Source: Paracoccaceae bacterium (GTDB taxonomy: Bacteria > Pseudomonadota > Alphaproteobacteria > Rhodobacterales > Rhodobacteraceae). Taken from it: DNA of 10,426 nucleotides. How positions within the stretch are numbered: the stretch's first letter is position 1; the number at the start of each line of letters is the position of its first letter. The DNA lies in assembly GCA_026982275.1 (NCBI GenBank), contig JALSHK010000437.1:1-10426 (forward strand), given 5' to 3'. A program made the position numbers and the translations under genes. Below are positions 1 to 7,491 of this stretch, piece by piece. The notes under the pieces are model-generated. The model ran no database searches. It was given only the letters and a program-made list of their open reading frames with translations, and had not been told where the DNA came from.

Positions 1-109
1 TCCGGCCCGTGTCGAGCTGCGTGGCTATGGTGAATTATCGCCGCTGGGCTGCAACGAGGATGTGGATGGCCGCCGGATCAATCGCCGGGTCGAGGTCTGG
101 ACCCGCTAG
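1..109 (+). CDS. C-terminal end of an OmpA-domain protein (5' end outside window)
   Basis: Reading from base 2, an open frame of 35 codons runs to a TAG at 107-109. The tail contains GYGELSPLGCNEDVDGRR followed by INRRVEVW. This matches the end of the OmpA C-terminal peptidoglycan-binding domain, whose hallmark is a G-x-G-E-x-x-P...N...G-R-x-x-N-R-R-V-E pattern. In this family the domain anchors an outer-membrane or periplasmic protein to peptidoglycan through conserved Asp and Arg residues; the Asn-Arg-Arg part is visible here. Everything upstream is outside the window, so the rest of the protein is unknown. It could be a simple OmpA porin, a Pal-like lipoprotein, a MotB-like protein, or a substrate-binding/OmpA fusion. 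It is convergent with the RND pump gene, and only about 30 nt separate the two stop codons. Confidence 0.75.
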   Translation, partial: PARVELRGYGELSPLGCNEDVDGRRINRRVEVWTR

Positions 110-123
110 GGCCTGATCAGGAT

Positions 124-160
124 GGGGGGCAAGGTTTCGCTATGCCTCCCTTTTCATTTT
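124..160 (+). terminator. Probable rho-independent terminator of the OmpA-domain gene
   Basis: On the + strand GGGGGGCA (124-131) can pair with TGCCTCCC (143-150), with one G-T wobble and an 11-nt loop. The second arm is followed directly by TTTTCATTTT (151-160). A stem plus T-rich tract 15 nt after the stop codon is the classic layout. The second arm and T-tract lie inside the last codons of the convergent RND gene, so the element is oriented for the OmpA gene only. No T-tract follows the stem on the opposite strand. Confidence 0.5.
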
Positions 161-3100
161 GCGCTCTTTTGCAAGGGTGCTAAGCCCCGTATCATCCAGA
201 ATCGCATAGATAGCCGGCAGGGCAAACAGCACCATCAGCCCCGAGAATAGCAGGCCAAAGGCGAGGCTGGTAACCAGCGGAATCAGGATTTGCGCTTGCA
301 GGCTGGTTTCGGTCAGGATCGGCAGCAGGCCCACGATGGTGGTGCTGGAGGTGAGGAAGATCGCCCGAAACCGTGCCCTTGCGGCCAGCCCCGCCGCGAT
401 GGCCACGGTATTGGCCGCGCCGTGTTCGCTTTTGACAAAATCCACCAGCAGGATGGAATTGTTCACCACCACCCCGGCCAGTGCCACAAAGCCAAGCATC
501 GAGGGCATGGAGAAATCCAGCCCCATAAGCAGATGCCCGTAGATCGCCCCCGCGAGAGATAGCGGGATAATCAGCATGACCACGATCGGCTCCACATAGG
601 AGCGAAACAGAAAGCTGAGCAGTAAAAACACCCCGACCAGCCCCGTCAAAAACCCCTTCAGCATGGATTTCTGGGTTTTTTGCGCTTCGGCCCGCTGGCC
701 TTCCACATCGAGCTGCACCGATGGGTGGCGCTCCAGCAGGCCTGGCATGAAGCGGGTGAGGGTGTCACTGACGATGGCGCTGGCATTGGCGATGCGGGTA
801 TCGATGGTGCCCTGCACCGTTACCGTGCGCCGGCCATCCACGCGGTTAATCCGGCTATAGCCCTGATCAAGCTCCACCCTGGCCACCACCGAAAGCGGCA
901 CATAGCTGCCATCGGGGCGGGTGATGATGAAATTGTCAAACCCTGCAAGGCTACGCCGTTCATCCTGTGCCAGAATCGCGGTTACCCGCAGCAAATGCCC
1001 GCGCACCTGCATTTCGCTGATGGTGGTGCCGTAATAGGCGGCGCGCAGCTGGTCCGCCACCATGGCGGCGGTGATCCCCATCGGGGCGGCTGCATCGCTC
1101 ATGCTGATGCGCAATTCGCGCTTGCCGGGCCGCAGATCATCCATCAAGGAGGTGACCCCCTGATAGCTTTGCACCCAGTCTTGCAGCTCCAGCGAAGCGG
1201 CTTTCAGCGCCGCCAGATCATCGCCCTTGAGGCGCATATCAATGGCAATCCCCGCCGGGCCAATGGTGGTCTCGGCATATTTCAGGCTGATTACATCGGG
1301 CAAGTCTCCGACATTTTCCCGCCAAAGCGCCATGATATCATCCGGACGGCTTATCCGGCTGGCCGAGGGCAGCAGATCCACGCTCACCGTGGCCACATGC
1401 GCGCCGCTTTCAAAGGAATCGCGGTTCACCCCGTAAAATACCGACACATTGCGCACAAGATCCGCACCACCGGGCTGAAGCGGGGAAAGCGCCGCATTGG
1501 CCTCTGCCAGCCCCGCCTCCAGCTTGGCCACCACCGTTTCGGTGCGCGAAAGCGGCGTGCCCTGGGGCAGCAATACCCGCGCCACAATGGTATCCCCGTC
1601 CAGCTCGGGAAAGGCTACGAATTTCAGGTAGCCGCCCGTGAGCATACCCACCGATGAAAGCATGATCGCCACCGCGAGGCCGGCGGTGATATAGCGAAAA
1701 CGGATGGTGATATCCACCAGCGGCCCGACAACACGATCGCGCATCCAGAATAGCGCGCCATTTACCACCGCCGGAATGCCGGTGGGATTTTCGCGTTTTT
1801 CCAGCGCATGCACCAGATGATGCGGCAGGATGAAAAATGCCTCGATCAGCGATACCGTCAGCACAAACAGCATCACCACCGGCACCACCCGCAGCACCGC
1901 GCCAAGGTCTCCGCTCAAAAACGCCAGCGAGCCAAAGATCATAGCCGTGGTGCCAAAAGAGGCCAGCACATTGGGAAAGACCTGCGCCGCCCCTTCCGAG
2001 GCCGCTTCAAGCGGTGTTCGGCCTTTTTCGCGCAGGCGGGCGATATTTTCGGCGATGACAATGGCATCATCCATCAGCAGCCCGATCACGATCAAAAGCC
2101 CAAGCGTGGTCATCAGATTGAGCGAATACCCCATCACCCACATCAAAAACACCCCGCCCATAAACGAAACCGGCAGCCCCATCGCCACCCAGAACGAAAA
2201 CCGGAAGCCAAAAAATGCCCATAGCAGCAAAAAAACCAGCCCCAGCCCCTGCAGCCCGTTGATGACCACCAGCTCCAGCCGCTCCCGCACCACCGACGCC
2301 GCATCGGCGGTGATTTCCAGCACCACCCCTTCGGGGGCCATCGCCCGCTCGGCCTCAAGGAACCCCTGAATGCGGTCAATCACGCGCAGGGCATCCTGGG
2401 TGCGGGTTTTGCTGATATCCAGCACCGCCGCCAGCTCGCCGTTAAAGATGATCCGGTCATCAGCGAGGGCAAAACCTTCGGTGATGGTCGCGACCTCGCC
2501 CAGCCGTACCTGCCCGCCATTGGCGGCCGAGCGGATCACCAGAGCCGCCAGCGCTTCCGCGCTCTGGCGCTCTTCGGCCACCCGCACCAGCAGGGTTTCG
2601 TCCCGGCTTTCCAGCGAGCCGGCGGGCAGATCAAGGCTGCCCCCTTGAATGGCCCGCGCCATATCCGAGACCGAAAGCCCGTATTGCCGCAGGGCGTTGC
2701 CATCCAGCTCCACTCGTAATTCACGGGTGGAAAACCCCTTGATGGTCACGATCGGAATGCCGCCCCAGCGCAGCATACGGGTGCGGATTTCTTCGGCATA
2801 GTCCTTCAGATCCACCCGGCTTTCCGGCCCCGTGATCGAAACCGAGGCCACAAAATCGGTCAGGCCAAGCGGGGTGATACGCGCGGTTTCGGCGCGGTCG
2901 GGGAAATCGGTGATGGCTTCGATCTGGGATTTTACATCGGCCACAAAAGCCTGAAAATTCTGGCCTTCCTTCATGGTGGCTACCGCCCGCCCCAGCCCCT
3001 CGCGGGATTCGCAGGATTGGCTGTCCAGATCGGTCACGGCATCAAGCGCATCCTCGATACGCTGGCAAATCGCGGTTTCCACATCCTCGGGCCGCGCGCC

Positions 3101-3250
3101 GGGATAGGCAATATTGATCTCCACCCGGCTTGGCTCTTTGCCCGGAAATGTTTCGCGCAAAAGCTGCGGGCCGGCCAGAATACCGGCGGCCAGAAACAGG
3201 ATCATTATCAGGTTGGAGATCGTCGGGTGTTTGGCAAAATAGCGGATCAT
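140..3250 (-). CDS. RND-family efflux transporter, inner-membrane permease subunit
   Basis: This 1036-aa protein has the full length and layout of an AcrB/MdtB-type (HAE1-like) resistance-nodulation-division pump, a trimeric proton-driven exporter. Membrane segments fall at about residues 10-28, 330-480 (five helices), 520-540 and 864-1016 (five helices). Two large periplasmic domains fill the gaps. The TM4 proton-relay signature GLLMDDAIVIAEN is intact, with D394 and D395 matching AcrB D407/D408. In TM10 the motif reads GVVVNNSILLVDF, so the position of the AcrB relay lysine K940 is N930. The start codon overlaps the stop of the membrane-fusion gene by 4 nt (ATGA, 3247-3250), so the two are probably translationally coupled. 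It is the last gene of the tetR-mfp-rnd operon. No outer-membrane channel gene is in the window, so the pump probably borrows a TolC-like protein. The substrate cannot be told from sequence. The family call is secure. Confidence 0.96.
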   Translation of the reverse strand: MIRYFAKHPTISNLIMILFLAAGILAGPQLLRETFPGKEPSRVEINIAYPGARPEDVETAICQRIEDALDAVTDLDSQSCESREGLGRAVATMKEGQNFQAFVADVKSQIEAITDFPDRAETARITPLGLTDFVASVSITGPESRVDLKDYAEEIRTRMLRWGGIPIVTIKGFSTRELRVELDGNALRQYGLSVSDMARAIQGGSLDLPAGSLESRDETLLVRVAEERQSAEALAALVIRSAANGGQVRLGEVATITEGFALADDRIIFNGELAAVLDISKTRTQDALRVIDRIQGFLEAERAMAPEGVVLEITADAASVVRERLELVVINGLQGLGLVFLLLWAFFGFRFSFWVAMGLPVSFMGGVFLMWVMGYSLNLMTTLGLLIVIGLLMDDAIVIAENIARLREKGRTPLEAASEGAAQVFPNVLASFGTTAMIFGSLAFLSGDLGAVLRVVPVVMLFVLTVSLIEAFFILPHHLVHALEKRENPTGIPAVVNGALFWMRDRVVGPLVDITIRFRYITAGLAVAIMLSSVGMLTGGYLKFVAFPELDGDTIVARVLLPQGTPLSRTETVVAKLEAGLAEANAALSPLQPGGADLVRNVSVFYGVNRDSFESGAHVATVSVDLLPSASRISRPDDIMALWRENVGDLPDVISLKYAETTIGPAGIAIDMRLKGDDLAALKAASLELQDWVQSYQGVTSLMDDLRPGKRELRISMSDAAAPMGITAAMVADQLRAAYYGTTISEMQVRGHLLRVTAILAQDERRSLAGFDNFIITRPDGSYVPLSVVARVELDQGYSRINRVDGRRTVTVQGTIDTRIANASAIVSDTLTRFMPGLLERHPSVQLDVEGQRAEAQKTQKSMLKGFLTGLVGVFLLLSFLFRSYVEPIVVMLIIPLSLAGAIYGHLLMGLDFSMPSMLGFVALAGVVVNNSILLVDFVKSEHGAANTVAIAAGLAARARFRAIFLTSSTTIVGLLPILTETSLQAQILIPLVTSLAFGLLFSGLMVLFALPAIYAILDDTGLSTLAKERKMKREA

Positions 3251-4605
3251 TGCGCCACCCCGGACAAGGCGATTTCCTGCATCAGGCTTTCGTCAGGATG
3301 TGTGGCCAGCAGCAAGCCATCCATCAGCGGCACCGGTGCGCTTACCACTATGGTGTCGCCATCTTCCAGCCCGTCGGAAATGATCGCCAAAGGGCCGCGG
3401 AAAAAATCGATCTTTACCGGCACCAGCCGCAGCCGCCCTTCGGCATCCACCCGCATAACCCGGCCATTCCGCACCGCGCTGCGCGGCACCGCAATGGCAT
3501 CGATCGGTGGGGCCTGCAATATCGCCTCGACAAACATGCCGCGCGTCAGCGGCGGGCGTGTGCCCGGCTCGGCGCTGGCATAGGGATTCTCGATGCGCAG
3601 GATCACCCCGAGGGTGCCGGTTTTCGGGTCAATCGTATTGCTGATCCGGTCAACCACAGCGGGCCATGCTTTGGGGCTTTGCCCGAGCTGGAGCAGAACG
3701 CGGGCCTCTATTTCGATGGCCGAAAGCGTGCTGGCAAAGCTGGCAGCATCCAGCGCTGCGGGATTTATGTCGCTGCCGCTCTGGTTGAATATCGGCTTCA
3801 GGTCAGAGGCTGAAATCTGGGCTTCCACCTCGGCGGTATCCACCCCGTCAAACGTGGCAAGCACCTGCCCCGAGCGCACGAATTGCCCGATTTCGACCGA
3901 GACATCCCCGACGCGAGCTGCAAAGGGCAGCCGCAATTCGGTGCGCTCGATATTCAGCTCGGCGGTGTCCAGCGTGGCGCGATACACCGCGATCTGCTCT
4001 TGCTGCACCAGCCGCTGGGTGGGCAGCAAGGCCAGGGAATTTTTCAGGTTTTGCACCTTTTGGCTCTGGGCCAGATAGGCAATCCTTGCGCTATCCACCG
4101 AGGATTGCGGCGAGGTGCCGACCTCGGCAAGCTGCACCAGCCGTTGCCATTCCCGCTCTTTCAGGGTCAGGGTTTCCTGCTCGATCGCCAGCCCGGATTG
4201 CAGATTGGCCTCTGACACCCCGATTTCGGCCAAGCGGGCCTCGGCGGCGCGGATATTGGCCTGCGCTTGCGCGGCGGTGAGGCGGTAATCCCGATCCGAC
4301 AGGCGCAGCAAAACCGCGCCTCGGGGCAGGATATCACCTCTTTTCATCCCGGGGTTGAGGTATTCCACCGCCCCGCCCACCTGCGCGATGGCTTGATAGC
4401 TGCGCGCAGGGGTAATCAGCCCGAAGCCCGAAGCGATGGCCGAAACAGGCATCCTGCGGGCCTCGATCACCCGCACGGCCACGGGGCGCTCGGCCATGGC
4501 CGCCTGCGCGGGGGCGGGCTTGGTGGCGATGGTATAGCCGAGAAAAGCCACCCCCATTGCCACGATCGGCAGGGTCATCAAAATAAGCTTGAATCCGGTT
4601 TTCAT
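3247..4605 (-). CDS. RND efflux periplasmic adaptor (membrane-fusion protein, HlyD/AcrA family)
   Basis: This 452-aa protein bridges an RND pump to an outer-membrane channel. One hydrophobic segment (about residues 6-27) follows a short basic N-terminus. No lipobox cysteine is seen, so it is likely a signal anchor or cleaved signal rather than a lipoprotein. Residues about 40-105 form the first half of the beta-barrel and lipoyl region. Residues about 107-220 are Ala/Gln/Glu/Leu-rich and predicted to form the alpha-helical coiled-coil hairpin. The second lipoyl half follows, with LPFAARVGDVSVEIGQFV (226-243), and then a beta-barrel and membrane-proximal domain to the end. A GGAG ribosome-binding site lies about 8 nt before the ATG. 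The start overlaps the TetR stop by 4 nt (4602-4605) and the stop overlaps the pump start by 4 nt. At 452 aa it is somewhat longer than typical adaptors of about 370-400 aa. The extra length includes a stretch near residues 273-300 between the lipoyl and barrel parts. Confidence 0.93.
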   Translation of the reverse strand: MKTGFKLILMTLPIVAMGVAFLGYTIATKPAPAQAAMAERPVAVRVIEARRMPVSAIASGFGLITPARSYQAIAQVGGAVEYLNPGMKRGDILPRGAVLLRLSDRDYRLTAAQAQANIRAAEARLAEIGVSEANLQSGLAIEQETLTLKEREWQRLVQLAEVGTSPQSSVDSARIAYLAQSQKVQNLKNSLALLPTQRLVQQEQIAVYRATLDTAELNIERTELRLPFAARVGDVSVEIGQFVRSGQVLATFDGVDTAEVEAQISASDLKPIFNQSGSDINPAALDAASFASTLSAIEIEARVLLQLGQSPKAWPAVVDRISNTIDPKTGTLGVILRIENPYASAEPGTRPPLTRGMFVEAILQAPPIDAIAVPRSAVRNGRVMRVDAEGRLRLVPVKIDFFRGPLAIISDGLEDGDTIVVSAPVPLMDGLLLATHPDESLMQEIALSGVAQ

Positions 4606-5252
4606 GTTGATTCTCCGTATTGTTGGAAGCCCGCCAGCAGCAGCTCCAGCAGCCGCTCGCCGTCATTTGCGAGTATATCCAGATCGCGGGAGACGAGGCT
4701 GCGCAGCGCGAGGCTCTGGATCAGCCCCAGAATCAGCGTGGCCGCATCCGTGGTGCAGATATTTTTCCGGAACCGCTTCTGTTTTTGCGCAAGCTCCACA
4801 TGCCGGGCGAGGCTGAGGTGGAATTCCCGCATCGCGGCCTGAATAATGCCTTGAAAGCTGTTTTTTCCGCCTGCATCTGCCCGCATGGTCATGATCTCCG
4901 GCAGCGCGGGATATCGCTGCAGGAATTCCAGATGCGCGCCTACCAATTGCCGCAAGCCGCCGGGGGCGGGCAGGCCCCCGTTGTGGCTCGCGGTGATATT
5001 CTTGTGAATTTGCTGCGCCAGCCGCGCGGCCACCGCCTGCCAGATATCTTCTTTGCGCTTGAAATGCTTGTAGATCGCGGGCTGGCTAAGGCCGATCTGT
5101 CTGGCGATCATGCCGGTAGAAACCGCCGCCGGACCATGCGCATAGGCGAGATCAAGGGCCGCTTGCTCGATTTGCAGCTTTCGGTCTCCTGCGGGGCTGG
5201 GCGAGGCATCGGCCGCAGGCGCGGGCTTTGCGGTTTGCGATAAGGTGTTCAT
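4602..5252 (-). CDS. TetR/AcrR-family transcriptional repressor of the efflux operon
   Basis: The protein is 216 aa from the ATG at 5250-5252. Residues about 25-71 form the TetR DNA-binding domain; the helix-turn-helix includes STGMIARQIGLSQPAIYKHF (45-64) and ends with the usual KEDIW. The C-terminal half is the variable ligand-binding and dimerisation region and gives no clue to the inducer. An in-frame ATG at 5298-5300 would add 16 residues. I prefer the downstream ATG because the upstream one sits 1 nt from the 18-bp inverted repeat that is probably the operator and would leave no ribosome-binding site outside it. The ribosome-binding site of the chosen start is itself weak (GGCAGAG), so the start is not certain. 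The gene is first in the tetR-mfp-rnd operon, which suggests it represses itself and the pump, with release by a pump substrate. The family call is firm; the target assignment is inference. Confidence 0.9.
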   Translation of the reverse strand: MNTLSQTAKPAPAADASPSPAGDRKLQIEQAALDLAYAHGPAAVSTGMIARQIGLSQPAIYKHFKRKEDIWQAVAARLAQQIHKNITASHNGGLPAPGGLRQLVGAHLEFLQRYPALPEIMTMRADAGGKNSFQGIIQAAMREFHLSLARHVELAQKQKRFRKNICTTDAATLILGLIQSLALRSLVSRDLDILANDGERLLELLLAGFQQYGEST

Positions 5253-5301
5253 AAATGGCTCTGCCGGTAAGGGGGGTGAATCAAGTGTGGGGTGAATCAT
5301 T

Positions 5302-5336
5302 GGTTATAGAGCTATAACCTTTTGGAGCGAAGTCAA
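5302..5336 (-). promoter_or_regulatory. Candidate TetR operator and promoter of the efflux operon
   Basis: GGTTATAG (5302-5309) and CTATAACC (5312-5319) form a perfect inverted repeat of 8-bp arms around a 2-bp centre. This is the size and symmetry typical of TetR-family operators. On the minus strand a good -35-like hexamer, TTGACT, lies at 5331-5336. Candidate -10 hexamers (TATAGC at a 14-nt spacer, TATAAC at 22 nt) fall inside the inverted repeat but are badly spaced, so the exact promoter is unsure. The repeat lies 49 nt upstream of the chosen TetR start, where a bound dimer would block transcription of all three genes. Confidence 0.65.
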
Positions 5337-5408
5337 TAGCGCAGGCCAGAAATGATGCAGGGGTGCGACAGTCGGTCTGGCGGCTGTGGATTTCGGCTGG
5401 ATGAGCGC

Positions 5409-5578
5409 CTAATCGGGCTCGATCTCGCGCATGTTGGTCAGGGCATAGCGGGAGTGCCTGCACAGATAGGCATCACCCAGCCAGGGGCAAAGTATGAGGG
5501 GGCCAGACCGATGAGGGCATAAGGCAGGCCAAAGGCGGGAAGCAGAATGTGGGTTATGCTGCCGGTATGTCTGGTCAT
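5409..5578 (-). pseudogene. Small hypothetical ORF, possibly frameshifted
   Basis: An ATG at 5576-5578 is preceded by a strong GGAGG Shine-Dalgarno (5584-5588) with 5-nt spacing. Translation starts MTRHTGSITHILLPAFGLPY and stays open for 46 codons to a TGA at 5438-5440. The reading frame one base away looks more protein-like past the middle (PWLGDAYLCRHSRYALTNMR, then REIEPD) and stops at 5409-5411. The two halves would join into a 56-residue peptide with a hydrophobic first half if one base were added to the run of five G on the + strand (C on the coding strand) at 5498-5502. I do not recognise the product. It could be a real 46-aa gene, a decayed 56-aa gene, a sequencing error in a homopolymer, or noise. 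It follows tag on the same strand, with no overlap. Confidence 0.3.
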
Positions 5579-5599
5579 TTATGCCTCCGGTAGATGATA

Positions 5600-6193
5600 T
5601 CAGCCTGTCGGGGTGAAGGCCGCTCTGGATATTTCGGCTTTCCCATAGCAAATACAGCCCTTCGCATGATCATTCACCAGCCCTGTCGCCTGCATAAAAG
5701 CATAGGCCGTGGTCGGGCCGAAAAACTTCCAACCCCGCTTTTTAAGGTCTTTGGCGAGGGCGGTCGCTTCGGGCGGGATGCCGCTTCGGGGCGCAAGAGC
5801 CAGCGCAAAACGCCAGAAATAGGTTGCCAGAGAGCCTTCGGATTGCACCATATCCAGCGCGCGCTGCGCGTTGTTGATGGTGGCGGCTATTTTGCCGCGA
5901 TGCCGCACGATCCCTTTATCCAGCAGCAAGCGCTCGATATCGCCATCGTCAAAGCCGGCAATGACCGCAAAATCAAAGCCGGCAAAAGCGGAGCGAAACC
6001 CCTCCCGCTTGCTCAGTATTGTGCGCCAGCTTAGCCCCGATTGGAAACTCTCTAGGCACAGGCATTCAAAAAACCGGATATCATCCGATACCGCAAAGCC
6101 CCATTCCTCGTCGTGATAGGCGGTATAATCCGGCGCGCCCATGCTCCAGCCACAGCGGGCCTGGCCATCCTCGCCGATGGCCAGCGCGCTCAT
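5600..6193 (-). CDS. tag: DNA-3-methyladenine glycosylase I (Tag)
   Basis: This 197-aa enzyme belongs to the Tag branch of the HhH superfamily. It excises N3-methyladenine from alkylated DNA as the first step of base-excision repair in the cytoplasm. Family landmarks are in place: RCGW near the N-terminus, YHDEEWG (26-32), LESFQSGLSW (47-56, where E48 aligns with the E. coli catalytic-pocket Glu38 and W56 with Trp46), RHRGKI (97-102), KKRGWKFFGPTTAYAFMQA (151-169) and GLVNDHAKGC (171-180). The four zinc ligands of the E. coli enzyme map to C14, H27, H176 and C180, all present. Length is close to the usual 185-195 aa. The start overlaps the hydrolase stop by 4 nt (6190-6193). There is little ribosome-binding site before it, which suggests translational coupling. 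It is the last gene of the repair operon. Confidence 0.95.
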   Translation of the reverse strand: MSALAIGEDGQARCGWSMGAPDYTAYHDEEWGFAVSDDIRFFECLCLESFQSGLSWRTILSKREGFRSAFAGFDFAVIAGFDDGDIERLLLDKGIVRHRGKIAATINNAQRALDMVQSEGSLATYFWRFALALAPRSGIPPEATALAKDLKKRGWKFFGPTTAYAFMQATGLVNDHAKGCICYGKAEISRAAFTPTG

Positions 6194-6849
6194 AGCCCGA
6201 ATTGCCGGCGGATGAATTGCAGCGCCAGCTGTAGCCCGTCCCCCGCAATGCCATGGCCGGTGCCTTTGGAAATGTGCGTATAAACCTCGAACCCCGCTTT
6301 GGCCAGCCCGTCAGCGGCTTCGGGCAGGGATTGCGGCGGCACCACCTCGTCGGCATCCCCATGCACCAGCAGGATCGGCATTTGGCTTACGGCCTCGATT
6401 TCCAGCGCTTCGGGCAGCAATAGCCGCCCCGAAAACCCGACGACACCGGCGACAGGCTCTTCGCGGCGCGGCGCGATATGCAGCGCCATCATCGTGCCTT
6501 GAGAAAACCCCACCAGAATCGTGTGTGCCGCATCCACCCCTTCGGCCAGCATGGTTTCATCCAGCCATTCATTCAGCAGCGCGCTGGCAGCGGCCAGCCC
6601 CTCATGGGCCTCCGCCTCGCTTGATCCATCGAGCCACGGGATCGGAAACCATTGATAGCCCATCGGATTACCGGTGCAGCGCTGGGGCGCGTTGGGGGAA
6701 TGGAATACCGTGTCGGGCAAATGCTCGGCCAAAGGGTCTGCCAGCCCGATCAGGTCATTGCCATCTGCGCCATAGCCATGCACAAACACTACCATATATT
6801 TAGCATCGCCCGATTCCGGAGCGCGGCGCGGGCCGTTTAGTTCTGCCAT
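6190..6849 (-). CDS. Alpha/beta-hydrolase, phospholipase/carboxylesterase family
   Basis: This 219-aa protein matches the small cytoplasmic carboxylesterase/acyl-protein-thioesterase-like family. VVFVHGYGADGNDLIGLA (20-37) provides the oxyanion region. The nucleophile elbow is GFSQG with S116. The Asp is probably D167 in HGDADEVVP, and the His is H199 in GTGHG, giving a complete catalytic triad. No signal peptide or membrane segment is seen. The natural substrate of these enzymes is usually unknown; they hydrolyse short acyl esters or thioesters in vitro. The ATG follows the AlkA-like stop without a gap (TGAATG), and its own stop overlaps the tag start, so it is inside a DNA-repair operon. 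That placement may mean it handles alkylated or esterified metabolites, or may only reflect shared transcription. The family is sure; the role is not. Confidence 0.9.
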   Translation of the reverse strand: MAELNGPRRAPESGDAKYMVVFVHGYGADGNDLIGLADPLAEHLPDTVFHSPNAPQRCTGNPMGYQWFPIPWLDGSSEAEAHEGLAAASALLNEWLDETMLAEGVDAAHTILVGFSQGTMMALHIAPRREEPVAGVVGFSGRLLLPEALEIEAVSQMPILLVHGDADEVVPPQSLPEAADGLAKAGFEVYTHISKGTGHGIAGDGLQLALQFIRRQFGL

Positions 6850-7491
6850 TCAGTTTATTCCTTCTCGATCCTTGATCACATGATAATAGGCCCAAAGCAG
6901 GCGCGCCGCAACGGATCTCCACGGGGCCCACGCCTTTGCCATTTCGCGCAGGGCTTTATCGCCGGGGCGGGCATCCAGCCCGAAAAGCATGCGCGCGGAT
7001 TCCTGTAGCGCCAGATCGCCGGCAGCAAAAACATCGGCGCGCCCGAGGCTGAACATGGCGTATATCTCGGCGGTCCAGATGCCGATGCCCTTGACGGCGG
7101 TCAATTCAAGCACCACCGTTTCGGCGCGCTGGCAACGCAAGGCTGGAAAATCAATGCCCCGTTCGGCCAGCGCCTTGGCATAGCGCGCCTTTTGCCGCGA
7201 AAGCCCGAGCGCGCGCAGGTCTTCTTCGCTTAAGCGCATGATGGCATCGGTCGTGATCGCGCCGGCCGCTTCCAGCCTGGCCCATACCCCTCGCGCAGCG
7301 GCCACGGATATCTGCTGGGAAACAATCGCGGATAGCAGCGCCTCGAACCCGTCTTTGCGCAGCCTTGTGGGCAGGGCACCTGTCAGGCTCAGCGCATGGG
7401 CAAAGCGCGGCTCCTGCTCTGCCAGCCATGCGGCCCCTTTGGCCACATCGGCCTCGTTCCTGATAATTTTTTCGTCCACCGCACTCTCCAT
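6850..7491 (-). CDS. alkA: DNA-3-methyladenine glycosylase II, AlkA-like (HhH-GPD)
   Basis: The protein is 213 aa from the ATG at 7489-7491. It belongs to the HhH-GPD superfamily of base-excision glycosylases, which flip out alkylated purines (and in AlkA some pyrimidines) and cleave the N-glycosidic bond. The helix-hairpin-helix is LTAVKGIGIWTAEIYAMF (about 130-147). The Gly/Pro-rich loop leads to GDLALQ with the catalytic Asp at D159, equivalent to AlkA D238. An earlier helix carries the typical AIVSQQIS. It lacks the extra N-terminal domain of E. coli AlkA (282 aa), as many bacterial short forms do. An in-frame TTG at 7519-7521 could add 10 residues but has no ribosome-binding site. The ATG has GAGGG 4 nt upstream, so I chose it. 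It is the first gene of the three-gene repair operon. Confidence 0.93.
   Translation of the reverse strand: MESAVDEKIIRNEADVAKGAAWLAEQEPRFAHALSLTGALPTRLRKDGFEALLSAIVSQQISVAAARGVWARLEAAGAITTDAIMRLSEEDLRALGLSRQKARYAKALAERGIDFPALRCQRAETVVLELTAVKGIGIWTAEIYAMFSLGRADVFAAGDLALQESARMLFGLDARPGDKALREMAKAWAPWRSVAARLLWAYYHVIKDREGIN

Noticed and set aside
112..121. Perfect 10-bp palindrome CCTGATCAGG just after the OmpA-domain stop
   Set aside because: It has no loop and no promoter nearby. A palindrome of this size is plausible by chance, and the adjacent hairpin with T-tract explains the region better.
680..1657. Long open frame of 325 codons on the + strand opposite the RND pump gene
   Set aside because: It is antisense to a clearly conserved pump gene. 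Its translation is rich in His, Arg, Gln and Pro with no recognisable domain, as expected from the complement of high-GC coding sequence.
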